The notes under the pieces are model-generated. The model worked only from the letters and a program-made list of their open reading frames with translations, did no database searches and had not been told where the DNA came from. 64,000 nt of DNA from Chrysemys picta bellii (taxonomy: Eukaryota; Chordata; Testudines; Emydidae). Both the position numbers and the translations under genes were made by a program. Shown piece after piece: positions 36,916 to 47,616 of the stretch (position 1 is its first letter; the number at the start of each line of letters is the position of its first letter). The stretch lies in assembly GCF_011386835.1 (NCBI RefSeq), contig NC_088794.1, positions 64,700,506 to 64,764,505 on the forward strand, read 5' to 3'.

Positions 36916-38045
36916 TCATTCTCTGCTTGTCTCCACACTCAGACCTCAGCCTGCTCTATGCCAACTGGCAACTATATCTAAGGGACAATCCACCAGCTGG
37001 GAATAGCCAGAGTGCAGCGTGCATCAACCATGCCTCGTCCCAGTCACTAGCGCTACAGAGAGAGACAGTGAGTGAGAGAAAGAGAGATTCGAACGGGCTA
37101 TGCTGACTCACTGACCACTGGAGAGATTGAGGTGGTTTCTATTCCCTTGGTGTTGCCAGAGGAATGAAACGGGACACTGAATCTGCTCCAGTATTTTTCT
37201 CTTCTTCTCGTAAACTATTTAGTGTTGTTGTGTAGGATTAAACAGCTGCTGCATTCTGCCTCAGTCATGCCTCAGTGATCCATTTATAAAATTTTGCAAA
37301 TCTGAATGTAAAGCACTTCAAAATCTAGAATAAAAGATATATTTTTCTCTTATGATTGCTACTTCCTTACTTCAAATATTTTCTGGAAACCAGCTATTTA
37401 AGTCTGTGTTTTAGGTTTTTAATCTTTTTGTAGAGCAGCTTATATATCCATTCCATGAAAAATATGTGGAGGCGAGTTTAATTTGGAGTTGTTGGTCCTC
37501 CAGGTTCCAGAAAGGACCAAGATATGTTTTAGGAGATATTAATAAACTGAGAGACTATTGGATAGGGAGGTTATTTGCTAGTTCTCTGTGAATGCATTTG
37601 GAGTCTGGTGTGTCTCTGCTCACATCACAGTGACTCAGTGAACACTGCACGGTATCAGAACTGACAGAATCCTCATTCAGAGAGAGGAGATAACAAAAGA
37701 AAAGAGTAAATGAAACTCTTCTACTCAGGGGGTAGAGTTCAAGTTCCTCATTTCCAAGCACTGAAGTAGGTCTAAAGCAGGTAGGGGCGAAACAGAAAGA
37801 GGAAGGAGGAGATAAGCCTCTAAAAAGGGCTGAGAGAGAGCAAGAAAAGTTCCAAGACAGAAATAGAGAAAAGGGGGGAAAAAAAATCAGGAAGTGCACA
37901 GGAAAATAAACTGAATTTAGAGCTGCAACATGGAGTCCCAGAAAGAGAAAGGGAGGAGCCATCTCCACAGGAGCAGAAAGAGTGAGAGAGCAAACTGCCT
38001 GAAAGGGACAAAACCTGAACAAATAAATAAAGTCTGGAAAGAAAC
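36916..38045. other. Unassigned DNA, purine-rich to the right
   Basis: No gene recognised. From about 37660 the plus strand is purine-rich, giving serine- and phenylalanine-rich antisense frames (37555-38022) that I regard as compositional artefacts. It leads into the Gypsy-like relic and could be part of it. Confidence 0.4.
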
Positions 38046-38049
38046 AAGA

Positions 38050-38350
38050 ATAATGGAACTAATGGTTCTCATAATACCCTCCAAGAACTTTAACTTCATA
38101 GATAAATCAGCATAGCCAAAATGAACACATTATTCTGAGTAGTTTCAAGTAGTGTCAAGACTTGTAAATAAAAGTGAAGAATACCAATTTAATTTCTTCA
38201 TATTCATGGGAAATACAGCTGATGACATTCTGATATTAGGTCTTGCTCCAAATCAGAAGAATAAGGACAAAACAGAAAAGAAAATCTTCAGTGCATATTT
38301 TCTTAGAGAAATGGGAGCTACTCCCAGAGAACAACAAAAGAAGAAACTGT
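38050..38350 (+). pseudogene. Gypsy-like LTR retrotransposon gag relic
   Basis: Plus-strand frame 38152-38352 begins SRLVNKSEEYQFNFFIFMG and continues NTADDILILGL. This matches the gag-like segment of vertebrate Gypsy elements (pattern SGLxKKSxEYQVNTLIYxMG...ADDIL). A stop lies shortly upstream and the frame ends soon after, so only this island is readable. No protease, reverse transcriptase or LTR was found nearby; 38350-39090 shows nothing I can assign. Confidence 0.5.
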
Positions 38351-39094
38351 AGAAGTAAAGAGAAAGGAAGAATATGAAAGGTAAAGTGTGTGAAGACTGT
38401 GTAAGAAGCCAGTAGAGTACACATAACAGGATGCACATAGATTATGGCACAACCCGTGATCCAGGAAAATACAGATTGCACAAAGACTTGGGGAAGGAAA
38501 GAATTTCACAGAAGTGAGGGGAAGGCCACAGCAGGCATAAGTTACAGAATGGCCAATCACTCTGCTGAGAATGGTGAAAAAGGATAATAGGAAGAGAAAA
38601 TTTCCACAGCAGACACGATAAGATAGCTGAAAATCCTGGCAGTACTGAGAAAGTTGAAAAAGACTCAGAGAAAGAGATGTCCCATGATGGACACTACTGT
38701 GGAGTTGCAGGTATCTGAGCATAGTACACAATAAAGTTCCACCTCATCTGCAGACACATCTTATTGAGGAGCTCAGTGAAGTCTGTAATACAGACAAGTA
38801 TTAGATTCATCAGCAACTTAATCGTTTAGCACACAAGTGTAGAAACTTCGATGCCAGTCATACAAACTGGATCAAATCTGAAACTTGTTGCAGGTGAAAA
38901 CTAAATTAATCCAATGGCTTGATACAAATTAGTCTTCTCACAAGACTATTGATTCTATTCTGACTTTTAAAAAGTCCAGTTCATATGAAAGCTTAAGATT
39001 GTAGCAAAAGGAGTAGACTCCCATTCTATACCCGAAGGTCTGACATAGACCAAGGCTGAAGTGAGAGCTAAGGAGATGCAACGGACAAACCCTA

Positions 39095-39368
39095 GGCTGT
39101 GTCTAAACTGACACTTTCAGCGCTAAAACTTTAGTCGTTCAGGGGTGTGAAAAAACACGCCCCGAGCAACAAAAGTTTTAAAGCTGAAAAGCTTCAGTAT
39201 AGACAGCATAAAAGAGCCGCACTCCCGGCAATAAAGTTACCACCTCTCATTCGGGGTGGTTATTTTTTATCGCCAGGAGAGCGCTGACCTGCGATAAAGC
39301 GTGACTACACTGCCCAGGTCACAGCGCTGCCGCAGCCATGTTGTAACATGGGCAGTGTAGACATACCC
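39095..39368. mobile_element. Harbinger-type MITE (274 bp)
   Basis: The left end is GGCTGTGTCTAAACTGAC; the right end, inward, is GGGTATGTCTACACTGCC, about 14 of 18 matching. Flanks are CTA (39092-39094) and TTA (39369-39371). The interior is GC-richer (gagagcgctgacctgcgata). Non-coding. Confidence 0.7.
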
Positions 39369-39374
39369 TTAATA

Positions 39375-39700
39375 TGTATGCAGTGTTGTTGTAGCCACAT
39401 TAGTCCCAGGATATTAGCGAGACTAGTTGAGTGAGGTAATATCTTTTACGGAACCAACTTCTGTTGTGGAGACAGACAAGCTTACACAGAGCTCTTCTTC
39501 AGGTCTGGGAAATTAACTTGGTGTCACTGCTAAATACAAGGTGCAACTGATTGTTTAGTGTAAGTAGTTAACATATATTTCAAGGGACCATTCAAGATGA
39601 AGTGGCCTGTTAACACCCCTCCAGAAATAGGGGGGAAAGGAAGGATGGGGTGAAGCAGTTGAGGAGGGCTTGTTAGTGGATTACAGGTTGCTGTAATAAA
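39375..39700 (-). mobile_element. Penelope-like element: 3' region and terminal repeat, inverted arm
   Basis: The plus strand carries the reverse complement of a Penelope-like element's end: gttgtagccacattagtccc, ggtaatatcttttacgg, accaacttctgttg, then agagctcttcttcaggtctg. Bases 39522-39588 are the inverse of 41700-41766 with about 7 differences in 66 positions. This part therefore faces the opposite way to the endonuclease-coding part that follows. Read on the minus strand, 39500-39470 should hold a hammerhead-type ribozyme core, but it is damaged (see findings). Confidence 0.65.
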
Positions 39701-39719
39701 CCTTAAATCCAGGATCGCA

Positions 39720-40318
39720 CACAAATACCCTGAAAGAACCTGCTTCAATATAGTAATAAAACCCCTTCCAAGCACCCATCCCTACTTATAACCTACCACC
39801 CCACACTGGAACAACTACAATCCATACTCAATGGGGACCCCATCCTGAAAGAAATCTTTCCTGAATCCCCTCAGCTGGCCTTCAAACATCACCCCAAACT
39901 AATCATCAGAAGCAAGCTCCACAGAGACCAGGACACACCAACTCAAAGCCACCCCAGACCCTGCCAGAAAATAGATGCAAAACCTGCAGACATATCTCCA
40001 CGGCTACAATGATCAATACCTCCCACAACACACCTTTCAAAATTTCTGGGTCCTACATGTGCCTATCGCAACATGTGGTGTACCTCCGCCAGTGCACTAA
40101 ATGTCCCAATAGCAACTATGTGCATGAAACCAGACAATCAATACGCTTTCAAATACATTCTCACAGAAAAATGACAAGAGACAAAAACCAAACAAACCCT
40201 ATCACCTGTGGGTGAATACCTTTCACAAAGCAATCACTCTATGTCTGACCTATCAGTCCTCTTCTTCAAAAGAAACCTGCACAACACTTCCAAAATACGA
40301 GCCTGGGAGCTTCAATTA
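39720..40318 (+). pseudogene. Penelope-like element, endonuclease (GIY-YIG) region, broken
   Basis: It encodes the C-terminal part of a Penelope-like polyprotein. A frame near 39791 reads TYHPTLEQLQSILNGDPILK, the linker before the endonuclease. After a frameshift, a cysteine/histidine cluster CKTCRHIS and then frame 40009-40215 follow, with GSYMCLSQHVVYLRQCTKCP and YVHETRQSIR. The latter corresponds to the family pattern NVVYLIQCxxC...YVGETxxxLRxR of the GIY-YIG nuclease. After another interruption, the closing part (KIRAWELQLL) is cut by the hAT at 40319. The reverse transcriptase is absent. Confidence 0.75.
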
Positions 40319-41643
40319 CTCCTAAGGGCATTCTGCACCAAAAAATTAAAAATTCTTCACACAATATTTTAAAATTCTGCAAATTTTATTTGTCAATAAA
40401 TAAATGCAAAGGCTATGGGGAGCACAGGCCACTGGCTGCATGAAGTTGGGAGATCACCCTGCTACTCACCCACCCCCACCCCTTGGACACAGACTCAGCA
40501 ATGAGGCTGCACCTGACCCTGACACAGTACAAGGCCTGGACCTGCCTCAGCAACACCCTGGGGACCTCCCCCTCTGTGCCAGGCAGACCAGGTATGGGGC
40601 AAGCAGGTTCAACCAGGCAGAATCCAAGTGTGAAGGGGCTCAGTGTGGGAGGATCCAGGTGTGGGGTGAGAGGGTTCTGTGTGGGACAATCTGGGTGCAG
40701 GCAGCTCAGTGGGGGGGGGTCTAAGTGTGGGGGATCTGGATGCGCAGAGGTTCACTGGGGGAGGGGTTCCAGGGTCAGGGGCAATGGGACCCTCCAGGGG
40801 CTTCCAGGTGAAGGCGGTTGGGGCTCAGCAGAGAGGTTTGGGTGTGGGGGTCTCAGCGGGGGAGTGTGGGTGCTGGGGAGTGGGGCTTTGCGGGGGGGGG
40901 GGTCTGGGTGTAGCTAGTTGGGAGTCAATGGCATGGGGGTCTGGATGTGGGGGCTCAGGGTGGTGCAGGGAGGGTGGGGCTCGTCAGTGTGGGGGTTGAG
41001 TGCAGGGAGCTCAGTGGGGGGTGATCTAGGTGCAGGGGTGAGGGTCCGGAGGCAGGGGGTCTTAGTACAGGGGGGCTCCAGATGCAGGGGTTGAGGTTCA
41101 GTGGGGTGGGGGAAGGAGGGCTAGGGGGGTTCTGAGTGTACAGGGTAAGGCTTGGCGGGGTGTCTGGGTATGGGAGATCAGGATGCATGGGGGTTGGGAG
41201 GATGTGGGAACAGCTCCCCATTCAGTGATCCTTCCCCTCGCAGCTGAGGAGCAATGGGGGCAGGAAGCAGGGGAGGATGCTGAGCTTCCTGCAGCTGGGG
41301 GAGGTTTCTGGGGGTGGCTCTAACACAGCCCCAGCCACTCCTTGCAGGGGAAGAGGAAGTCCCATCCTCTCCTACCTCCAGCCCAGCCAGGACTAGCAGC
41401 TCATCCCGACTCAGGGTAGGAGCCACTGGCTGGGGTGTCCAGCCCCACGGTGATTTATCTCTCTGCTGGCTAAGCCAGGTGTCTGAAATGTGTACCTGCA
41501 CTGCTAGGGAGTGATGTATGACTGCGCTTGCAGCTTCCCTTTACTTCCCTTTCAGAAAGTCATTTTTCTGCGGAGAAGCAAAGAAATCTGTGGGGACATG
41601 AAATTCTGCACACGCACAGTGGTGCAAAATTCCCCCAGAAGTA
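40319..41643. mobile_element. hAT-like non-autonomous element with G-rich core (1,325 bp)
   Basis: The left end is CTCCTAAGGGCATTCTGCACCA-like; the right end, inward, is TACTTCTGGGGGAATTTTGC/ACCA. They share most of 20 positions. Flanks ttcaatta (40311-40318) and ttcaattt (41644-41651) form a 7-of-8 target duplication. The core at about 40600-41210 is a G-rich imperfect array (gggggtctgggtg, ggggctcag units). No transposase is seen; frames at 40404-41514 on both strands come from the biased composition. Confidence 0.7.
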
Positions 41644-41777
41644 TTCAATTTATACTGTGCTAGACACTAAGAATTATGGACTGAATAGAGACACTGAACG
41701 GTCCCTTGAAATATGTATTAACTACTTATGTTAAACAATCTGTTCCACCTTGTATTTAGCAGTGACATTCTGAGTTA
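41644..41777 (+). mobile_element. Penelope-like element 3' region, continuation after the hAT
   Basis: This resumes the Penelope-like element in the same orientation as its endonuclease region (tgctagacactaagaattat, then ggtcccttgaaatatg, accttgtatttagcagtgac). Bases 41700-41766 are about 89% identical to the inverse of 39522-39588. It is cut at TTA by the MITE that starts at 41778. Confidence 0.65.
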
Positions 41778-42069
41778 GGCCATATCTACACTAGAGAGCT
41801 TACAGCAGCACAGCTATACTGATGCAGCTGTAGTGCTGTAAGATCTCCCATGTAGCCACTCTACGCTGATGGGGGATAGCTCTCCTGTTGACATAATTAA
41901 CCCACCCCAAGGAGCAGCAGTAGCTATGTCAGTGGGAGAGGGTCTCCTGCCAACATAGCGCCGTCCACATCGGCACATCTGTCGGTAACTTATGTTGCTC
42001 GGGGGAATTTTTTCACACTGCTGAGCAACATAAAGTTATACAGACAAAAGTGCTAGTGTAGACTTAGCC
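41778..42069. mobile_element. Harbinger-type MITE (292 bp)
   Basis: The left end is GGCCATATCTACACTAG; the right end, inward, is GGCTAAGTCTACACTAG, 14 of 17 matching. TTA at 41775-41777 and 42070-42072 is a perfect 3-bp PIF/Harbinger target duplication. Non-coding. Confidence 0.8.
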
Positions 42070-42079
42070 TTATTTTCTC

Positions 42080-42178
42080 AGGTCAAGGCTACACTATAGA
42101 CCTATATCAGTATAACTATGGTGCAAAGGGTGTGAAAAATCCACACCCCTAAGCAATGCAATTATACCGACCTAATGC
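42080..42178. mobile_element. Truncated Harbinger-type MITE fragment
   Basis: It contains aaggctacactatagaccta, tcagtataactatgg and gtgaaaaatccacaccccta, related to the left half of the MITE at 35994. No right end is seen. Confidence 0.5.
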
Positions 42179-42527
42179 GTAATTGCAGAATGCCCACTTT
42201 CAGCATCATTTTCATCCAAACTGGCTGTGTTATAGAAAAGCTTTTCAAACACTTTAAAGTAAGATTCTGATATCAAATACATGTTGCACATCACCAGGTT
42301 TCTCCAAATTATGTCACTGAGTTATACTTGGTTATGTAATGAGTTTTTGTGTTACTTACTGTTTATGATCTATTTTTCAATAATATCTCCTGTACAAAAC
42401 TATCATGAGTACAAACAGAAATATATTAAAACTGCACTAAATTTGACTTAACCATATGTATTAATACTATTTACAAGAGATTTAAAAACTTACGTGAATT
42501 TTAAAGGTTTAACAATAATTACCAAGG

Positions 42528-42655
42528 CCCTGATCTTTCCAACAATTAAACATATACTTAACTTTATACATAAGTTGTCCCACTGAAGTCAGACTACTCA
42601 CATGTGTAAAGTTAAGTACATGCTTAACTGTTTGCAAGGATTGAGGGCTTCATAG
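42528..42655. repeat. Fold-back repeat with about 40-bp inverted arms
   Basis: The left arm (ccctgatctttccaacaatt, then aaacatatacttaacttta) and the right arm (read inward: ccctcaatccttgcaaacag, then ttaagcatgtacttaactt) are inverted relatives across a centre containing ccactgaagtcagac. Reptile DNA holds many such repeats. A related half lies at about 61415-61490. Non-coding. Confidence 0.5.
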
Positions 42656-45050
42656 GAATAAACAATTTTGTGTACTATTAAGTGATGCAAAGCAGAATTA
42701 GGGTGTTTGGATTTATCTTTCAGATAGTTTTTATTGTCTTTATTTGTAAGAACAACGATATAATGGCACAGTACTGTATATTTAATCTATTTGATGCGAG
42801 TGTTATGATGATACATACCTAATATTACTGAGAGTTTTTTTAACCAAATTTTATACTGATGGGTTAAATGAAAAACAAAGCAAATGGAGAAGCAAAAGCT
42901 TTCAGTAAGTCACATTTTCCTGATTTACAGTGTTTTTCAATTTCAGTCTATTTCAGACAATATAACGTTAAAACAACTTCAGGCTTGTGTTTGTTAATAA
43001 AGTGACACCTTCTACAATTCAATTCTGAAAAAATAGTGCACTAGCATTAACGGAAGATTTTATGGCAAGTCCTATAATAATACTAATATATTAACCATGA
43101 ATGACATTAACTGTGAATATCACTAGTGATAACTGTCTCTTGATATTCAGCAGTTTCTACCAGATCCAGTTTTTAAAATTTGCTGTCAAGATTCCTCTGC
43201 TACTTATCTCTAGATGTAATCGTTGTAAGTAAAATTGTGTTCAAGGTATATCAGTTATAACTGAAATAGTTATATGAATTCATATCAGTACCTACTATTT
43301 GTCCAGAGCGTGTTTCAGTCCATAACAGTATTCAGTATTAACTATACATCCATATGTTACATAAAACCATTATATGTTATTTACATTGACATTTATGCTT
43401 ATTCTACAAAGGAGTCATTACGTATTACAAGCTTGGTACGTAGAGAAACCTCATTGACATGGATCACTGTGTTTTAAAACATGGACTAGAAAATAAAAAA
43501 TAAAGAATATGCACGATGGAATATGGTTGACTGTCAAAGTTTTCCAACAACAAAATCCCCATGTATTTCTTAGAAGACTTTAAGCTTTTCCAATACATAT
43601 CTTCTTTGATAAGAGGCTTCAGAAAAAAAATGCAACTGATAAGTTTTCAGTCAAAGTGTTTTAAATCCTTCAGTCTTATGTCCAGATCTAATGTAATGGC
43701 AGATTTAAACATTTTAAATTCAGTTAGTAGGTGCAAGTTATCTTATTTTCAGCTTGTCTATATATGAACGGTATAAACAGCTTAATGTGTCCATTTCTAA
43801 ACTCACCACAGCTTATTTGTCATTTTTGTACTTTAAAATATCTGTTCAGGTATTGTTATAAACACGGAATAACTTTTTCTGAAATGAAATGCTTTGAGTA
43901 TATTTCTTCCAAGATGATTGTGACAAAAGGTTATCATCAACATTTCATAAAGAAAAAGTTATACTTAACAATAAAACTTATTATTGCTACCTTATATCAA
44001 ACAATAAAGTATTAACAACACAAAATGTTAATTAATTTCTAATTCTCTATTCTTTTATTTAGATTTCATGAAGGTTGATTGGACTTGATCCATCATTTTA
44101 CGGAAAATTAATTATTTCAAATACATGCACCACTTTATGCAACCTGCCTGATTTGCATTGAGGAAAATTCAGCAGAAGTAATTGAGGCACAAGCAAATAC
44201 TGGCACTGACTGAACTCAATTTTCATTCCAAATTTCTGCAAAATCCCAAGACACAACAATATCAGATGCAAGGGGGAAAACAAACAAAAGCAATGTGAAA
44301 AGGGAACATGAAGAGAGAATATTACAAGAATCAGAGAACAAAGGGATAGCAAAACTATTTTAGTGCCATAGATGAACAGTGAGGGCTTCATTCAGGCAAG
44401 GTGGAATAAGATATCATATGGCATCCTGACAATTGATGTCTTCATTTAAATGTAAGAATTTACATTCTAATTAGAAAGAATTTACATCTTAATCAGAGGC
44501 AGCTGTATTATCTTGTTACTGTTTTTTTCAAAGGTAATGAACTAAAGTACTGCTGTGCTTTTTCAACCAGAAACTAAATAGACAGCATACAGTGTTATTT
44601 TATAGCCTACCTGCTGTAAGCTGTTATTAATATTTTCAAAGATTAAATTCTAACTAAAATCTTTTTAAAATAAAAATTGTATTTGACATCACTCAGAACA
44701 ATATGATAAAGACTTATTTAAAATATTTAACCAATACCCTTTCTAACTTACATTTGTATGTGTATGTACTTATCAAGGTATCATTAATATGGCACCAATG
44801 AAGCACAATGTTTAATTTTTAGGCTTCACTAACACAATATTATTTTAACTGTGGGAAGAGGAAGGCGTTTGAAATTAAGTTATCAGAAATGCAAGAGATC
44901 CCTTTTCCCAGTTTTTATCCAATGAGTAAAGTGTATCATAGTCCACTTAAAAAAAAATCAACAGGCTAGGACTGTTTTGTCAGAGATATATATATTTTAA
45001 ATTAAAATGAAAGCAATGTTTGGGTTACAAAATGAACTCTGGCAATGGAC
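42656..45050. other. Unassigned AT-rich DNA
   Basis: No gene or transposon recognised. Plus-strand frames at 43274-44015 and the minus-strand frame at 44098-44391 have no known features. Confidence 0.45.
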
Positions 45051-45053
45051 ATA

Positions 45054-45241
45054 CACCTCTACCCTGATATAATGCGACCCGACATAATACGAATACGGAT
45101 ATAATGCGGTAAAGCAGTGCTCCGGGGGGGCGGGGCTGCGCACTCTGGCAGATCAAAGCAAGTTCGATATCACACGGTTTCACCTATAATGCGATAAGAT
45201 TTTTTGGTTTCCGAGGACAGCATTATATCGGGGTAGAGGTG
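45054..45241. mobile_element. Tc1/mariner-like MITE (188 bp)
   Basis: It begins CACCTCTACCCTGATATAATG and ends CATTATATCGGGGTAGAGGTG, near-perfect inverted ends. TA at 45052-45053 and 45242-45243 fits the TA target duplication of the Tc1/mariner superfamily. Sequences like taatgcgacc and taatgcggt recur inside. Non-coding. Confidence 0.75.
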
Positions 45242-45895
45242 TAAATGTAAGACAAAGAACATTATAGTACTGTACTACCTGAAAACTGGCCTTGTGGTTT
45301 AGGATATGTCTACACTGCAATGTAAGCCCAGAGTTAGTGGGTCTTGAGTCAGCGGACCCTTGGTTTGCAAGCCCAGTGCTTGAGCATCCACACTGCCTGT
45401 GGACTCTAGGTTTAGAATTTCTGGACTGGGTCCCAAAACCTGGGGCTCCAGCACATCCATGCTGCAGTGCACAGATCAGAGGCAAATCACCATTCCCAAG
45501 CTTCCTAGCACCCTCCCTAGCTGTGGCTGCTCGTGGTTTGCGGTGCAGTGCAGGGAAACTTGACGATGCAACCTGCACGTTTCAGGAAGTTGTAGTCTGC
45601 CAAGTTCCCAACAGATCCTGCCAAGCTGCCTGTTGGGTCTGCACATTCCTGGCAACTGGAGCCAGCAAGATGGAGGTGTCACTATTTGAAGAGTAGTGAC
45701 TTTCACTCCTATTTCAAACAACGGGCTTGAGCATTCATGAGATACTGCTGGACAGTCTGGGCTACCAAAAGTGCCTGATGGAGGAGAAGAATGATTCAGA
45801 TGTAGCAGAATCAAATTGTCTGATGTTACTCACGATCCTCATATAGCTACTGAGGCCCCCTTCATAGACTGGCATTTCTGGAGCAGGGCCACACA

Positions 45896-46775
45896 CACAG
45901 ACTGGTGGGATCACATCATCATGCAGACCTGGGATGACCGGCAGTGGATTCAGAACTTTTGCATGAAGAAAGCTACGTTTCTGTAGATTTGTGAGCAGCT
46001 TGCCTGATCCTCCAGTTTCATGACACATGCACCCATATCAGTCCACATATGGGTTTCTATAAACATCTGGAAGCAAGCCACCCCAGACTGTTACAGGTCC
46101 ATTGCTAATCAGTTCAGCATTGGAAAGTCAACTTTGGATAAAGTGGTCATGGAGGTTTGGGAGGCAATCAGCCATGTGATTTAGCCAAAGGTGATGGGCA
46201 TAAACAATATCCCTGAAGTAACTGCTAGTCTTGAGAGCATGGGGTTTCTAAACTGTGCAAGGGCCATTGATGGGACTCATGTGCCCATAGTTTTCCCTCC
46301 TCAAGGAGCAGGAGTACATAAAATACAAAGGGTACTACATTGTATTTATGCAGGCCCTTATGGACCACAAAGATTGATTTGGGATACACTGGAAAAGTTC
46401 ATGATGCCAGGGTTTTCCAACAATCAAGAGTCTACATTCATGGACAGGCTGGGATACAATTCCTAACAAATGACATTGTCATAAATGGAGTTAATGGCCA
46501 CACTGTTATCTTGGGGGACTCTGCACACTCCCTTTTGCCTAGGTTTATGAAACCATATCCTGATCTCAGAGGGCCTAGCAAAAGAAGATTTAAAAACAAT
46601 CTCAGCAGTTGCAGAATGGTGACTGAATGTGCATTTGGCAGACTGAAATCTTGCTGGCAGTGTTTACAGACACGTTTGGATGCCTGTGTCATCAATACTG
46701 TCTGCATTATTGTGGCTCACTATGCTCTTCACAATCTTTGGGAAGATTGTGCCAAAGGAGCCATTTGCCCCTGAA
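45896..46775 (+). pseudogene. Harbinger (HARBI1-like) DDE transposase, broken
   Basis: Frame 1 of 3 opens with TDWWDHIIMQTWDDRQWIQN and includes the helix-turn-helix stretch YRSIANQFSIGKSTLDKVV and the first catalytic aspartate in AIDGTH (codon 46269-46271). In-frame stops lie at 45984, 46005 and 46182. A short middle piece (about 46321-46375, KYKGYYIVFMQALMDH) is in a second frame. A third frame carries GKVHDARVF, the second aspartate in LGDSAH (46517-46519) and the glutamate in TECAFGRLK (46625-46627), ending HNLWED. The catalytic triad therefore survives, but two frameshifts and at least three stops make a product impossible. Length matches the family. Confidence 0.85.
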
Positions 46776-47197
46776 TAGAGCTATGATAGTAATTGAACCA
46801 GTACACTCAACCAGAAAGTGTACCTATCCCTGATGGGGCAGGATGCACCCAGTCAACATAAATCAGGGATGCTCTGTGCTCCCACATATTGGACTTGTAT
46901 GGGACAATAGAAGAGGGAGAACAGTACATTTATGAATGTATTTGTACAATCTTTACAATAAATGAGGTACTGTCACATCATGAAATGAAATATGTGTGTG
47001 TGGTGGATTGCCATGCATTCTAGTTATGAATTACATGATTGTTTATGAGATGGGGGCTGGGAGGAGAGGGGGGTGAGTTACAAGATCTGTGAATTTTCAG
47101 TATGGCTTGATGTAGAGAAATGTATTGAGAAATAGTGTTTGCATACAACTTCCTAGTTGTCCGTTATCAAGTGTTTACCTTTATTAGTTGAAATACC

Positions 47198-47262
47198 CTT
47201 TATATGAAATTTGTTAGTCTCTAAGGTGCCACAAGTACTCCTGTTCTTTTTACTTTATATGA
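47198..47262 (+). mobile_element. 45-bp Penelope-like 3' tail with 10-bp target duplication
   Basis: Bases 47208-47252 (aatttgttagtctctaagg, tgccacaagtactcctg, ttctttttac region) equal the 3' tail of a turtle Penelope-like family that also occurs at 54.6 kb on the other strand. The 10-base sequence ctttatatga precedes it at 47198-47207 and follows at 47253-47262. It is an extreme 5'-truncated insertion into the Harbinger relic. Confidence 0.7.
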
Positions 47263-47616
47263 TGTGATGCACGGATGGCAATAACATTTTTTAAAATAAA
47301 AGCCTTTGATTTTGAACATATATTAGAAAAATATAATATTAACCCACTGCCAGGGAGGCCAGCTGCAATTAGCATACCAAAACACCAATAATAAACCAAC
47401 AACAAAATCTTTAACCAAAATGAAATGAATGAACAGTGCAAATAGTGAAACCAGTTCCAAACAATAAATCCCCTATTGTTGTGTATCTCCTGGCCCCCCA
47501 TTCTCCTTTGGGGTGGAGCTGTTCACAGTGGCAGGGGTCTACGTGGGAGTGAAGGCCTGCAGAGGAGAAGGGGTCAGAATAGGTGTGGAGGACTTCATGG
47601 AATAGATTTTTCCTGT

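Noticed and set aside
37555..38731. Serine/phenylalanine-rich minus-strand frames
   Set aside because: They are antisense translations of purine-rich DNA; the plausible coding signal in this area is the Gypsy-like gag island on the plus strand.
40404..41514. Overlapping 100-144 codon frames on both strands
   Set aside because: Low-stop G-rich repeat composition explains them; they lie within a transposon and have no domain.
45900..46775. Functional domesticated HARBI1 gene
   Set aside because: Two frameshifts and at least three in-frame stops, plus intact transposon ends around it, show a dead transposon and not a host gene.
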